Both the position numbers and the translations under genes were made by a program. Shown piece after piece: positions 1-10,951 of a stretch of 64,000 nucleotides of DNA (position 1 is its first letter; every line of letters starts with the position of its first letter). Under the pieces are notes generated by a model, which searched no databases, had not been told where the DNA came from, and worked only from the letters and a program-made list of their open reading frames with translations. This DNA is from Prosapia bicincta (Eukaryota; Arthropoda; Insecta; Hemiptera; Cercopidae), in contig JBAIZL010000058.1 in NCBI GenBank assembly GCA_036971475.1, positions 929,501 to 993,500 on the forward strand, given 5' to 3'.

Positions 1-179
1 GAAACGTCTTGTGGTGAAATCAGATTGTTTTCCAGTACAAAATATACAGTATATCGTTCAAATATACCCAACGATAAGAAGTATTCATGTAGAAAATACT
101 GATTAATAATATTTTAACTTGATAATGTAGAATAAATAGAGTAACATAGTATCAAGATAGCAATATCCATTGACATAAC
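1..179. other. AT-rich flank, no gene seen
   Basis: No open frame with coding character, no repeat shared with the rest of the window and no RNA gene was recognised here. Confidence 0.5.
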
Positions 180-345
180 TTTGGAATGGGTAGTCGAGCC
201 TCCCTTATTCTTGGGTTGTAAAATATGATGACGTAAACCGTTGCCATAGAAACGAGGAGAAGTTCAATATTGGCGGGAATTTCGTCCAGACGTGACGTCA
301 CCAGAGAAAGCTATTCTCAATTACGCAATAGAGAGAGGGGGGGGG
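180..345. promoter_or_regulatory. possible promoter: X-box, E2F-like site, CRE
   Basis: A short stretch with more G+C than its surroundings carries several clustered motifs. GTTGCCATAGAAAC at 240-253 fits the RFX X-box pattern (two half sites RYYNYY and RRNRAC). TTGGCGGGAA at 270-279 looks like an E2F site and overlaps an inverted CCAAT box. TGACGTCA at 293-300 is a perfect CRE, with a half CRE (TGACGTAA) at about 229. Such clustering is typical of TATA-less animal promoters, and the X-box is known from ciliary genes. No transcript start or adjacent coding exon is visible, so orientation and reality are uncertain. Confidence 0.3.
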
Positions 346-733
346 GACTTGACTAGCTTAAAAATAATTTTTTTAATTAAAATACTATAAGAACAATAAC
401 AAATGCTGATTGCATATTGTTGCATATTAATTTTCACCTAATAAAATTATAATCTTATGACAAAAATATTAATTTTGGGTTACACAAACTGTCCATTTTC
501 TTCCTGCCCTGTGTTCAATGCAAACCTTATTAATGCCATTTATATTATCTCCTAGAAGTATTTATTCCTTTTAATTAATTATATTCCTGCAGATATTTCT
601 AAAAACAATTTTGAAATTATTAACAGATACTCTCTTTCACTTCAGCAATCCTTCAACTACAAACTTGTTGCTTAAGGCAAAACTCAACCATGGTGTCCTC
701 TAATTAGGGTTTTTTTAATGGCACACAAACTTT
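346..733. other. non-coding AT-rich stretch
   Basis: It begins just after a run of G residues (about 339-347). I see nothing else in it apart from a short T/A-rich tail leading into the first Penelope-like fragment. Confidence 0.4.
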
Positions 734-1006
734 TTGAAAAACCAAAACATTTCAAAATTAAGGGGTAGTATATTTCCTATATTATGTGTCAAACCTGTAA
801 ACACACAACATGACAAACCCATAAAATACTTAACAATACCATACAGATCACACAAAACCCACAAACTAACCAACATACTTCGAAAATACAATTACAGAAT
901 AGCCTACTCCACACACAACAAACAATTTAAACCCAATAACATAATCAACGACATATACAACTCCATTGATGTTTACAAGCTTGCAGTTCATGCCCCAGTT
1001 TTTACA

Positions 1007-1693
1007 AGGAGAAGTGACCGCCATCGGCGAAGCGGCCAGAGAGATTCTTCTGTCGGCCAACACCAAGAAGGTAGTTTTCCTCTCGGACTCAACATCCGCG
1101 ATTCAGGCGATCACCTCCCCAAAGCCACAAGAAGGGAAGGAAATGAACAACTGCCAGAAAACACTCCGCATGTTGCAGAAAACAACACAGATCGCAATAC
1201 AATGGGTGCCGGAGCACTGTGACATCAGAGGAAACGAAAAAGTAAATAGTTTGGCCAAGCGTGGCTGCTCCATGCCGCAGCCGATCCTCCCTCTCTCATA
1301 CCGCAGTGTCTGTCGGAATATAAACAGCACTATCAGCGACTCCGTGAAACGGGACAGGAAACAAGCTGCTACAGGAAAGCAATGGGAAAAGATCATCCAA
1401 TCAAGCATACCACTGGATCTTCCGAGAGGCGTAGCCATGGCTTTGTTTAGGATGACCACTGGACATGACTACCTACAGAGACACCTGCATCGCATGAAAG
1501 TGGTAGACACACCAATCTGCCCACTCTGCTCCGACAACGAAGGGACGGCAGAGCATCTTACCACTTGTGACGGCCTGAAAGATATCTTTCACAAGGAGTC
1601 CAGGGAAGGACTCGCTACATTGTACTGGGAGGCACGGCGTCGGATGGCTGAGAGGCCAAGGACGGGCGTTGGCTGAAGTAAGAAGAAGAAGTA
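1007..1693 (+). pseudogene. 5'-truncated non-LTR retrotransposon (RNase H + zinc-finger tail)
   Basis: One frame is open from the left junction to the stop at 1674-1676. It encodes the end of an RNase H domain (VVFLSDSTSAIQAI with its Asp; WVPEHCDIRGNEKVNSLAK, the usual His-Gly-Asn-Glu region) and a C-terminal CPLC...EHLTTC zinc-binding motif, as in Jockey-like LINE ORF2 proteins. Endonuclease and reverse transcriptase are missing, so this is a 5'-truncated insertion. It ends in a TAAGAAGAAGAAG tail and has a 10-bp target duplication (AGTTTTTACA). The open frame in this short piece suggests a fairly recent event. A related, older remnant lies at about 7700-8255. Confidence 0.85.
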
Positions 1694-2054
1694 AGTTTTT
1701 ACATAGGGCAGACAGGGAGGCCATTTTACACAAGCTACCAAGAACACATAAAACACTCACAAACAAAAACTCCCAACCTAACTTCGTCAAACATCTCATA
1801 TTGACAGACCATGACTACACAAACATAACATCTAACCTACAAATTTTTCACAAACAAAACGAAATAACCAACGCTACACAACCAAACAATACGAAATATA
1901 CAAACATTTCAAACTACACCCTACACACATACTCAACACCCAATTACATTATAAGTCACACTTTTTGACATCATAACTCCTAATACTCACCAAAATACAC
2001 CCACATCCCCATCCTAACCCTAACCTACAAAAAACCACAAAGTCAGTTACGGTC

Positions 2055-2096
2055 TGAGTTGACAATGGGATACATCTCCCGAAATGGCCGTCCTCA
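2055..2096 (+). ncRNA. hammerhead-like motif, PLE family A
   Basis: The segment can be read as a hammerhead: stem I TGAG with CTCA; core TTGACAA; one extra T; stem II GGGA with TCCC around a 6-nt loop; GAA; stem III ATGG with CCGT (no separate loop, so perhaps formed by a dimer); C at the cleavage position. The standard core is CUGANGA; here positions 3 and 8 are U and A instead of C and G. PLE terminal regions are known to carry hammerhead motifs; activity of this variant is unproven. Confidence 0.5.
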
Positions 2097-2205
2097 ACAG
2101 TTATAAAGTAAGTGCTATTATAGGCAAATGTAACATACTTACAAGTGTTTTTAGTGAAAACTAGTTGTTCGCGTGAAGATGGAATCAACAAATATTAAAC
2201 TTTTT

Positions 2206-3209
2206 ATTTTCTGTATCCAGTATACTAGTTTGTCTGATGGTATAGTAGCAATGGCAATTTATATTTTATATACTGGTACTTAAGTTCCAGTATTTTATAT
2301 ACTGGTTTATTGAGTTGTCTCAGCGCCAGACATTATTAAGCCCTATAATATCCATAGCTGGGGGGGGGGGGTCTGATGTGTTTTTATCCACAAGTTAACC
2401 TTCATTTTTTTTAAAAACAGGCTCAAAATTCTTGCTCGGAGATGTCGAATTTAACTGGATGAATTATTACAAAGACTGGATTCAAACAAACAAAAAATAA
2501 GAAGAAAAAGTAAAGTTTTAATAGGTACTATATGTTTTTATTAAACAAAAATTTTTTTATTGTGATATTAAGATTTAAACGATCTATGGCATTTTAATTC
2601 TCTCTAGATAAATTATGGAAATACTTGATGACTAAAATTTCTTCCAGATAGCTTCTTATCTATATTCAAATTGAATGTTTTATAGGACATGACCTTATGG
2701 TTTTGCCCAAAATTTCTTAAAGCACTTTGATGAAGAAAATGCTCTTAAACTCATAAGTCAATCTTAGTTTTACACTTAATTCTACAATTCCAAAATTTGT
2801 AAAATTATTTAGGGTTGTCATGCATTCAAAAGGAAGAAGTTGAATTTTGTTCATACTTTTCCTTTTTACAGTAGAATCTCATTAAAATAAACTGACTGGG
2901 GCTTAGAGTTGCCAATTTTAAAGCAAATAGTTAAACAAAAAGAAATTAAAATGAAAATAAAACTGATCATAAACTGTAATACTTTAATGAAAAAAAATAA
3001 ACTTATTTAAAATATGTACAATTTATTTACAGTGGTTAAAAATCAGTCGACACACAGCAAATCGACACTTCAATGACTACTAAAAAAATGTTTTCTATTA
3101 CTAGGAAATCTTCAAATGATGTTGAAAGCGTTTTAAGGTGATTTGGAACCAGTCACATTACAAAACAATTGTCAAGACTTGATATCTTAGTATTATAAAC
3201 ATAACTGAT
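2206..3209. other. AT-rich stretch, no gene seen
   Basis: It contains a run of G residues near 2360 and no recognisable coding or repeat family member. Confidence 0.4.
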
Positions 3210-3690
3210 AACACTTATTACACTTTGAAATTACTGCGACCAGACCTTCTTACGTTGTTAAATTATTAACTTACACTTGGAGAAAACATTTTCGTCTTAT
3301 GACTTCAACAGCCTCACATTTGTGCTGCTAGGATTGCTGCAGTAGTGCTTTTTGGTTCCAACTTTTGAAAGTTAGAAGTAATGTGATAAAAAGTATATGT
3401 GATCTGTCGTGTTGTTCATTTAGGATGTCATTTTTATATGTGTAGCAATATTTGTATATTTCATATTGTCCTAGTGTGTTTAATTTGTGGCCTTTTTGTT
3501 GCATGTGTGTAGGATGCTCATGTTATTTTCCATAATATTACATGAGTAGTTAGTGTCGATGACTCATGAAATAGTTATTTGTGGTAGGTGATTTGCAAAG
3601 GTGGATTACTTATATTAATAGAATGTCAGGTCGCAAGTAATTTCAAAGTGCAATAAGTGATTAACAACCAGCTCATCATGAACAACAATA
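3210..3690 (-). mobile_element. Penelope-like element, family F, rearranged terminal piece
   Basis: The minus strand from about 3560 to 3210 matches the 3' part of the better family F copy at 26336-27594 (the region after the GIY-YIG domain, then the hammerhead-like motif and terminus). A short + strand copy of the terminus follows at about 3627-3690 (the stretch from TCAGGTCGCAAG to AACAACCAGCTCATC), so the piece is a collapsed fold-back. No coding potential remains. Confidence 0.65.
3275..3316 (-). ncRNA. hammerhead-like motif, PLE family F
   Basis: On the minus strand: core CTGTTGA (one change from CUGANGA), an extra A, stem II GTC with GAC around ATAA, GAAA, then a short A/T-rich stem III region. 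Other family F copies have the exact core CTGAAGA (26479-26485). Confidence 0.4.
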
Positions 3691-3859
3691 CAATTTTACG
3701 TAGAAATCTGATATGTCTACACTATTCTTTTGTATAAGCAAAGGTAGTTTAAACTGAGGCGTGACTTGCAGTTTTTGTGTTGTACATCTTGAGGTTTTTA
3801 TACTACACTTGTTTTTTATTATCTTGGCAAAAGGTAATAAGATAAGATGTCATTAGGTA

Positions 3860-4720
3860 TCATGACATCATAATCCTATACAACGGAAACATAAGACAGA
3901 TAAACACTTTTCACAATTACATAAACAAATTACAGAATAACATAAACTTCGCACTGGAAACAGAACAAAATCAATGCCCTAGACCTAACGATAACAAAAC
4001 AAAATAACAAACACACATTCAAAATATATAGGAAACCCACCACCACAGACAGAGTTTTACACAACATGTACAATCACCCCACACAACACAAACATGCCGC
4101 TTTCCCCTCCATGATACACAGATTAATCAACATAGCCATGAGTAATGAAGACAAAATAACACAAGAAAACAAACTAAACACAATAAAACACATATCCCAA
4201 AAAATGGATATAAACATGCATTGATAGACAACATAATGCGCAAAAAGCAACATATACACAAACACAAAAATATATAACACTTGCATATCACAACAACACA
4301 TTACAAAAAATAGCTTCCACTTAAATACTTAAATAAACTTAAATACTAAGAGGCATTCACAACATCCAACACAATTAAAAAACGCCTACACAGTTTAAAA
4401 AGACACCAGGATAAACATGACAGGGCAGGCGTATACAAGATTACATGCAACAACTGTCCCAGCTTTTACATGGGACAAACAGGGAGAAAATTTACCACAA
4501 GATACGAAGAACATGTAAAACAGATAAAAAAGACAAAACACACTACACTCACAGACTGACATAGACACCAATCTAAAAATCCTATATTGCATCAACAAAA
4601 GCAAAAATCTTAACACAGTAGAAAACTATGAGATATATAAACACCATAAATACTATCCACAACACATTCTAAATGACAAAACCCACTCACAATCAAACAC
4701 TATATTTTAGCACATAACTA
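3860..4720 (+). pseudogene. PLE family E RT thumb and GIY-YIG endonuclease remnant
   Basis: With several frame changes the + strand encodes the RT C-terminal region (TFHNYINKLQNNINFALETE), a thumb-like part (HAAFPSMIHRLINIAM) and, from 4427, the endonuclease motif GVYKITCNNCPSFYMGQTGR followed by KFTTRYEEHVKQI. The GIY-YIG residues are present as GVY and YMG with the downstream Arg. Multiple stops and frameshifts make it non-functional. This family is clearly related to family F and to the fragment at 11880-12310. Confidence 0.7.
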
Positions 4721-4800
4721 ACAACTAGTCTATGAACAATAACACAACACAGACTCACACCAACACAACACACCTGAGCAACAGTCTTGTCAGTAATTCA

Positions 4801-4844
4801 CAGTATTGAAAGATGTGCTGACCTAGCGCGAAACGTGTCTGCTG
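4801..4844 (+). ncRNA. degenerate hammerhead-like motif, PLE family E
   Basis: Stem I CAGTA with TGCTG, an 8-nt core TTGAAAGA, a T, stem II GTGCT with AGCGC around GACCT, GAA, then ACGTGT and C. The copy at about 11974-12016 (minus) has several changes in stem II that keep the pairing through G-U pairs. The core itself deviates from the hammerhead consensus, so activity is doubtful. Confidence 0.35.
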
Positions 4845-5017
4845 AATAAATCAGTAAGTCGTGGTTTTTTGCCAAGATAATACAAACAAGTGAGGTGTGA
4901 CATTTTAGACTAGTGACTTTGTGGGTGTAGCAACTTTGAACATGGGTAAAGACAAGTTTTTGTATAACAAAACATTTATAATGCTCAATAAATTAGTATT
5001 TTATTATTATTTCACAT

Positions 5018-5190
5018 ATTTGTTGATTCCATCTTCACATGCGCTACTAGTTTTCACTAAAACACTTATAAATATTTTACAAACTTGCCTGTAGTAGCAC
5101 TTACTTATATTTGTTGATACCTCTGTTTCGGGAGATGTCCCCCATTGACAACTCAGGCCGTAATGAATCTCAAGTTTTTTGTAGATTAGG
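5018..5190 (-). mobile_element. PLE family A terminal arm
   Basis: The family A terminus (TTGTTGATTCCATCTTCACA at the outer end) runs inward through the minus-strand hammerhead-like motif at about 5117-5157 (core TTGTCAA here) and stops. No partner arm or coding part follows. Confidence 0.65.
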
Positions 5191-5884
5191 GTATTATTTC
5201 TATACTATATTTTCAGTTCTATTTTGCATCATTGTTAGACAGAATGCCATTTGACAGAATCTATAAGTAACAGCTTCAGCAGGTGTTTAGGGACTATGGT
5301 GATGTGTGTTTATGTGGCTAGCAGTTTGGGTGTGATTTATTTTTAAAACACATTCCAACACAGGTTTAATAGGGTTCTGCTGTATTTACTTTACAACAGT
5401 ACAGTAGTGAATTCATTTAACCACTTATTTGAGTGACAGCAAGCTAGTGTAGCTGAGAACATGGGAGACTGCTGTATTGTGTTGGTTAACAGATTAATAA
5501 TGTCTCTAATTTTAGTGAATTTACAATGCTCCACTGAATGTGGACTGAACATATGTTTAATATTTCTATACCTTGTCACATAGGTCTTTTTAAACTTATG
5601 GTAATTTTATAAAACTATGGCAAAAAACAATTACAAACCTGAAACCAGGTTAAACCAGGTTAAAACAGCTGAATATGATGCACCCATTATTATTCTTACA
5701 TAAAATGGAAATTTTTTAATTAATTGTAACTAATGACTTTGGGAAGAAATGTAATGTTTAAAACTGCCTTAGGACAGCATTAATTGTCAGTGTTTTAAGT
5801 AGAAATAGAGCAGTAGAATCTTCCCTAGATTTGTTTGTCATTTGTTCCCTCCCTCTATTCAAAGCATATCCAAGTTTTACTATA
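5191..5884. other. no gene seen
   Basis: AT-rich sequence between two family A arm fragments. A frame of 62 codons on the minus strand (5391-5579) has no recognisable similarity and looks like chance. Confidence 0.4.
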
Positions 5885-5980
5885 TTTGTTGATTCCATCT
5901 TCACGTGAGCTACTAGTTTTCACTAAAAACATTTGTAAATATTTTACAACTTGCCTATAGTAGCAATTACTTATATATTT
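5885..5980 (-). mobile_element. PLE family A outer arm fragment
   Basis: About 95 bp of the outer family A terminus, ending before the hammerhead-like segment. Confidence 0.6.
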
Positions 5981-5989
5981 TTAATAATC

Positions 5990-6250
5990 ACTTAAACAAT
6001 AGTTTATGACTATCCGAACTTTAAATTTTGTAAATTTGTTAAAACTTACTGAGACAGAACGTTTTCGATCTTCATCAGTGTCTTCTGCTTGGAGATGATG
6101 GGTCAAGCGGTTACGGTTTTAAAGGTAGGTTTTTGATAGTATCAAAGAGTATGTGTGATTTGTATTGTGTTTGTTCGTTTTATATGTCTGTATTCTGTGT
6201 GTCTGTCACAGACATTATTATTTCTCATCTTGCAATTATTCTTTTTCATT
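5990..6250 (-). mobile_element. PLE family G terminus
   Basis: The stretch has the layout of the other PLE ends: a terminal segment (GTTTATGACTATCCGAAC on the + strand), a hammerhead motif at 6052-6083 and sequence resembling the region after the PLE ORF. A second copy of its outer segment is at about 11632-11690. No coding region is left. Confidence 0.5.
6052..6083 (-). ncRNA. hammerhead motif with exact CUGAUGA core, PLE family G
   Basis: On the minus strand: stem I AGACA pairs perfectly with TGTCT; core CTGATGA is exact; an extra A; a 4-nt palindrome GATC as stem II; GAA; palindrome AACGTT as stem III; C at the cleavage position. All conserved hammerhead residues are present, but stems II and III have no loops as monomers, so it may need to dimerise or be a relic. 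Confidence 0.55.
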
Positions 6251-7560
6251 TCCATTTAAAAACATGTTTCATAATCATGTAATGCAAAATCTTAAATAAA
6301 TATGCAATAATGCTATCTTTAATAATTATTCGGAAAAACTATTTTTTACACATAAAATATTAATAAAAAAGTAAAAGCAAAAATTGATAGTAAAGTTATA
6401 TTTAAAGAATTTATGTGTTAATATTTAGTGAAGTAATTAAGTTTTTACCTGAGGATTATTCAATATCTCTTTTATGGTAAATTAACTAAATCGTATTTTC
6501 AGTGTATTTATTTTGGCTTATCTCATTCGAGTTATATATCAGTATGAGAAGACCATAAAAAAATAGCTTTTATGAAGAAATTAAAAAGAAAACAATCCGA
6601 TGATGCTTGTTCTAAGTGGCTTTCTCAGGCAAGAATTAAAAAATCTGTTTGTTTTACACTTTTTTTCTACTGTATATTATTTTTATATTTGGTAGAATAC
6701 TACATAAAATAAATGCTGGGATTGTTTATTTTGCTTATTAGTTATTTTATAGTTTATAATCATTCAAAATAAAATTGTTTTCACTCTAGGTTAAAATAGC
6801 GTATTATTGTCTCCAAATCAGATGGATTGGGATGCAACTATAGTAGGACCACCGGAAGGGTTTCCTTTTTCTTTTGCAAGCAAAATCACTTTGGTCACTT
6901 CAATACTTCCAAGAACACACATTAAAAAAAAGCTCCGAGCTACAGAACCTCCTCTTTTTTTAAAGTCTGTTAAAAACAAAATATTGCTCTAATTAATAAA
7001 TCCAATAAAGCATAAATATACCAGCCCTAAAAACTACACAATGTACATAGCTGACATACCTTTGGCTTACATAATTATGGTGGTTTCAGTATAAAAATTT
7101 AATTTCCGTTATATAAAAAAAATGTAAATTTTCAATCAGTATTAGGTTTACATTGAAATGAAAATTGTCTTCATAGATCAATGAATTTTACCTTCAACCG
7201 AAAATACATCACTATTTGAAATGATTTCAGCAAAAATTCAAAAATCTTCAACAAGAAATTTATTTTACTTGTATATTCATACAGTATTATCATCTGGACA
7301 ATATGAATATTTAATACTTAGAAATAATTAAGATAGATGTAATAAAAATATACAACTTATGTGGGCAGCATTTATAGATTTCCATCTATATTTTCAAGAA
7401 CATTCTGCTGATAAACATTAAACCTACAATTAAATTTCATATATGAAGGCGATATTACTATAACATAAGTAATATAGACAAATTATCTATTGAACACAAA
7501 CACAAATTTATTGGCCTGTTATAGATTTTAAAATACAATTTTTGTTGAACTTGTTACAAA
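6251..7560. other. AT-rich stretch, no gene seen
   Basis: Longest open frame is 61 codons (6807-6992, +) and shows no motif I recognise. No repeats shared with the rest of the window were found. Confidence 0.4.
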
Positions 7561-7699
7561 ATAATGGCAGTGATTAAAAAAAACAAGAAAAAAGGGAATT
7601 CTACAAGATTTGGCTTATGCTGGAGGCGTCTTAACGACAGCCACCAAAATTACAAAGATAAACTTGAAGTAAGTTAGAGCAACTGTTTATGTTTCATAT

Positions 7700-8255
7700 C
7701 AAGAGCAATGAAGGCAACTCTTATAGCATCACTTCAAGCCTACACAAACAACAAACCATTAGATGAAGAATTCAACATGAAAATAGATATCCTTTATGAA
7801 AAGTTGATGTATAGGAAACACAATTCATTTATTATGGAATTACTTCCCAATCAAAGATTAAAAATTCAGAAAAGTTTTAAGCAAGTGGTTGTTGGCAGGA
7901 AAAAAATACATCTGAAATTGAGAAACATCTGCAATTAGTAAACCCATTGGATTTCATGCAACTTAATGTGTCCTTGGATCTAATAGAGCCAGTAAACAAG
8001 GCTATTAACATGCCGGAAAAGATATCCCGAATTGGCTTGGAAACTTTAAACTCATGGTACCCGCAGGACTCCTGGGAGAGAATCTACACAATATGTGCAT
8101 GCCAAACATCTATAATGGACCAGGACCACCTCCTGGTCTGCAGTGGACTAGATAGGGAATGACAACAACAAAGGGACTTACCTGGATTGTATTGGGAGGC
8201 AAGATCTCAAATGGCGTAAGCCAATTAAGAACCATTGTAAGAAGAAAAAGAGGAT
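7700..8255 (+). pseudogene. degraded non-LTR retrotransposon remnant
   Basis: The frame from 7947 encodes a weak version of the C-terminal region seen at 1500-1676 (ICACQTSIMDQDHLLVCSGL against ICPLC...AEHLTTCDGL). A second frame continues with GLYWEARSQMA, matching LYWEARRRMA of the other copy, and the tail TAAGAAGAAAAAG resembles its 3' end. The first Cys-Cys pair is reduced and frames are broken, so this is an old relative. The piece at 7708-7938 may be an upstream part of the same ORF but has no motif. Confidence 0.55.
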
Positions 8256-8429
8256 GGAAAGATGAGGAATTTGAGATAAATACATTTTCTTACAATTGAA
8301 ATTTAAGTATTACTTTCATAAAGCAATAAAACTATATCTGTTGATTCCATCTTCACGTGAGCTACTAGTTTTCACTAAACAATTATAAATATTTATAATT
8401 TGCCTATAGTAGCCCTTACTTATATTTGT

Positions 8430-8471
8430 TGAGGTTGGCCGTTTCGGGAGATGTGTCCCATTGTCAACTCA
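8430..8471 (-). ncRNA. hammerhead-like motif, left arm, PLE family A
   Basis: Same fold as at 2055-2096: stem I TGAG/CTCA, core TTGACAA, T, stem II GGGA/TCCC, GAAAC. The stem III palindrome is damaged in this copy (GGCCAACC). Confidence 0.4.
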
Positions 8472-8665
8472 GACCGTAACTGATCTCAAGGTTTACGTAG
8501 GTTAGGGTGTTAGGGTGGGGGTGGGATATTATGGTGGTGTGGGTGTATTTTGTTGTATTTTAACATCATAACTCCTAATACTCACAAAATACACCCACAC
8601 CACCATAATATCCCACGCTCACCCTTACACCCTAACCTACATAAACCTTGAGATCAGTTACGGTC

Positions 8666-8707
8666 TGAGTTGACAATGGGACACATCTCCTGAAATGGCC
8701 GTCCTCA
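8666..8707 (+). ncRNA. hammerhead-like motif, right arm, PLE family A
   Basis: Core TTGACAA, stem I TGAG/CTCA and stem III ATGGCCGT are as in the other copies. Stem II is GGGA with CTCCT (one change). Confidence 0.4.
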
Positions 8708-8771
8708 ACAAATATAAGTAAGTGCTACTATAGGCAAGTTATAAATATTTATAATTGTTTAGTAAAACTAT

Positions 8772-10025
8772 TTCACAACAAACATCACTTAATGTTTTCC
8801 GCGATGTTGAAAAATTACAGCAGCGGACACAAAGTATCCATTCATCAGTCCTGCTAACCTGGAAAACAAATATACTTTAGATGAAAACGTTTAACTACAG
8901 ATATGACATGGAATTATGGTAACTGATTACTAAAAGATGCGGATTCAAGGTGATGAGGAATCAAGTTGTAATTGTAAGTCAGTTTAGTTTAGCATTAATA
9001 GAAGGAAATGAAATTAGATTAATGTCAGGGAATATGCATCACAACTAAGAGAACATTTTAGCAACTTTCAAGAAAAACTACAAAACATTACATTAATATA
9101 AGGAACACTACTATACTACACTTACTAACATACACTTTACTAAAATGGTCGGTTTCAGTTACATCATCTGATGACTTCCATTGCAGATAAGTCTTATATT
9201 GGTAGTTCTGTATTCCCTGCATTTTATTGCCTTTGTTTTTGTGGATTTGAAAGATTTAATAAAATCATTTTAATCGATTTGAAAAATAAATGATTTTGGA
9301 GAATTTTGTAACAATTGAAAACAGAAAAATGAGTGATAATCATAGAGACATATTGATAGAACAACTTTTATTATAATTAGAAAATTTTAAATGTTTAATT
9401 TCATAGCATAAAAATATATAAAACAAAATTCAGTTAATGTATAACTTTGGACAAATTTTAATGTTTCTGGACATAACCAAACCAGTATCATCAGTTCCTT
9501 CCAACTCTATTGAGAAACAACATATATACTTTTTGTCAATTAAATCCGAATTAATAAGTATAAAATACAACATTTAATGAACAATATAAATGGTTTACAA
9601 TTTCGCTTTAGAATATGGTCAGCCTAGTCAACAAAAAACTAGTAAGTCTATAAATAAACTGATCAATATTTATTTTTCGAACCTCAACCGTTCAAAACCT
9701 GCTTGTTAAAACCAAACAACAATCTTGGAAAAGTAAAGGTAAAATTCATTCAGAATGTTTATAATATTCTACACCTTAACAGCTCCATTTGAAAAATAAA
9801 ATAAATTTACATTGTTTTCTTACAAAATACATATAAAATTTTTAAAACTAGAAAAACAAAGAAAATTTACCTGATTTGTGTAACAAAGACACAGCTTGCA
9901 ATTGATGATGCTGCTAATTTCTGATGGTTTGATGTTGGTGAGGCCATAATCACCTATCAACAGGAATAATATTTATTAAATATATGTAAGGCATTTTGAA
10001 ATCTAGACTCCTTGACACAGTGTAT
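8772..10025. other. AT-rich stretch, no gene seen
   Basis: No coding frame, RNA gene or shared repeat was recognised between the two family A insertions. Confidence 0.4.
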
Positions 10026-10097
10026 TCAAAATATATTTTCACTTACACTTTTTAAAAAATGTTTTAACTTGCCTATAGTAGCACTTACTTTGCTTGT

Positions 10098-10139
10098 TGA
10101 GGACGGCCGTTTCGGGAGATGTGTCCCTTTGTCAACTCA
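10098..10139 (-). ncRNA. hammerhead-like motif, left arm, PLE family A
   Basis: Best-preserved family A version: stem I TGAG/CTCA, core TTGACAA, stem II GGGA/TCCC, GAA, stem III palindrome ACGGCCGT, C17. U3 and A8 replace C3 and G8. Confidence 0.5.
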
Positions 10140-10404
10140 GACCGTAACTGATCTCAAGGTTTACGTAGGTTAGGGTGGGGGTGGGATATTTTGGTGGTGT
10201 GGGTGTATTTTGTTTGTATTAGGAGTTATGATGTCAAAAAGTGCGTGTGAGTTGTAATGTAATTGTGTATTGAGTATGTGTGTAGGGTGTAGTTTGAAGT
10301 GCCTATATATTTTGTATTGTTCGGTTGTGTAGCGTTGGTTATTTCTGTGTTGTTTATGAAGAATTTGTAGGTTAGAATTAGGTAAACTCCACTGGAGTTT
10401 ACAA

Positions 10405-10760
10405 ACTAACTTGCAGTTCATGCCCTAGTTTTTACATAGGCCAGACAGGGAGGTCTTTCTACACACGTTACCAAGAACATATAAAAGCACTAAAAAACAA
10501 TAACTACCAATCAAACTTCGCAGATCATCTCAACTCCACTAAACACGACTACATAGACATAACATCTAACCTACAAATTCTTCATAAACAACACAGAAAT
10601 AACCAACGCTACACAACCGAACAATACGAAATATATAGGCACTTCAAACTACACCCTACACACATACTCAATACACAATTACATTACAACTCACACACAC
10701 TTTTTGACATCATAACTCCTAATACATACAAAATACACCCACACCACCAAAATATCCCAC
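10405..10760 (+). pseudogene. PLE family A GIY-YIG domain, partial
   Basis: The + strand reads CPSFYIGQTGRSFYTRYQEH and continues through the typical PLE tail (TEQYEIYRHFKLHPTHIL). The domain starts after the GIY motif, which lies at the breakpoint between the inverted arms, so it is 5' truncated. The matching tail is also encoded on the minus strand of the left arm (10170-10421). It lacks its reverse transcriptase. Confidence 0.75.
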
Positions 10761-10801
10761 CCCCACCCTAACCTACGTAAACCTTGAGATCAGTTACGGT
10801 C

Positions 10802-10843
10802 TGAGTTGACAAAGGGACACATCTCCCTAAACGGCCGTCCTCA
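10802..10843 (+). ncRNA. hammerhead-like motif, right arm, PLE family A
   Basis: As in the left arm, but GAA is TAA here (G12 lost), which should abolish activity of this copy. Confidence 0.4.
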
Positions 10844-10951
10844 ACAAGCAAAGTAAGTGCTACTATAGGCAAGTTAAAACATTTTTTAAAAAGTGTAAGT
10901 GATTACTAGTAGCTCACGCGAAGATGGAATCAACAAATGTCAAAATATATT

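Larger units (their letters stand above)
734..2195 (+). mobile_element. Penelope-like element, family A, split by a nested LINE
   Basis: The part at 734-1006 encodes the linker before the PLE endonuclease (frame containing RSHKTHKLTNILRKYNYRIA, ending in VYKL). The part from 1694 on encodes the start of the GIY-YIG domain (FYIGQTGRPFYT) and then the typical C-terminal tail, followed by a hammerhead-like motif at 2055-2096 and the family A end (about 2190, match to the other copies). The reading frame is broken. The copy was split by a non-LTR fragment at 1007-1693, flanked by the direct repeat AGTTTTTACA (997-1006 and 1694-1703). It is 5' truncated and cannot be functional. Confidence 0.8.
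3765..4905 (+). mobile_element. Penelope-like element, family E, with short inverted 5' arm
   Basis: The minus-strand terminus at about 3765-3838 (TTGGCAAAAG and upstream) is repeated in inverse orientation at about 4862-4905 (TTTTTTGCCAAGATAATAC). Between them lies the 3' half of a PLE on the + strand: end of the reverse transcriptase, thumb, GIY-YIG domain and 3' terminus with a hammerhead-like motif. The RT catalytic core is missing. Confidence 0.75.
8336..8762. mobile_element. PLE family A fold-back (two inverted termini only)
   Basis: This 427-bp insertion consists of one family A terminus on the minus strand (8336 to about 8568) joined to another on the + strand (about 8569-8762), with no protein-coding part. 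It is flanked by the 9-bp direct repeat TAAAACTAT (8327-8335 and 8763-8771), so it moved as a unit. Each arm has a hammerhead-like motif. It looks like a non-autonomous element mobilised by an active family A PLE, or a severely 5'-truncated inverted product. Confidence 0.75.
10038..10939. mobile_element. PLE family A, inverted-arm copy with 12-bp TSD
   Basis: A 902-bp insertion flanked by TCAAAATATATT (10026-10037 and 10940-10951). The left part (10038 to about 10400) is a minus-strand copy of the terminus and the last ~80 codons of the ORF; the right part (about 10405-10939) is the + strand GIY-YIG domain, tail and terminus. Both arms contain hammerhead-like motifs. It is the most complete family A copy in the window, but the reverse transcriptase is missing. 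Confidence 0.8.

Noticed and set aside
4074..4616. Minus-strand hydrophobic frames (MCCCDMQ..., MLRFLLLL...)
   Set aside because: Antisense of the PLE family E coding region.
6807..6992. 61-codon + frame with higher complexity than its surroundings
   Set aside because: No domain, splice sites or repeat match.
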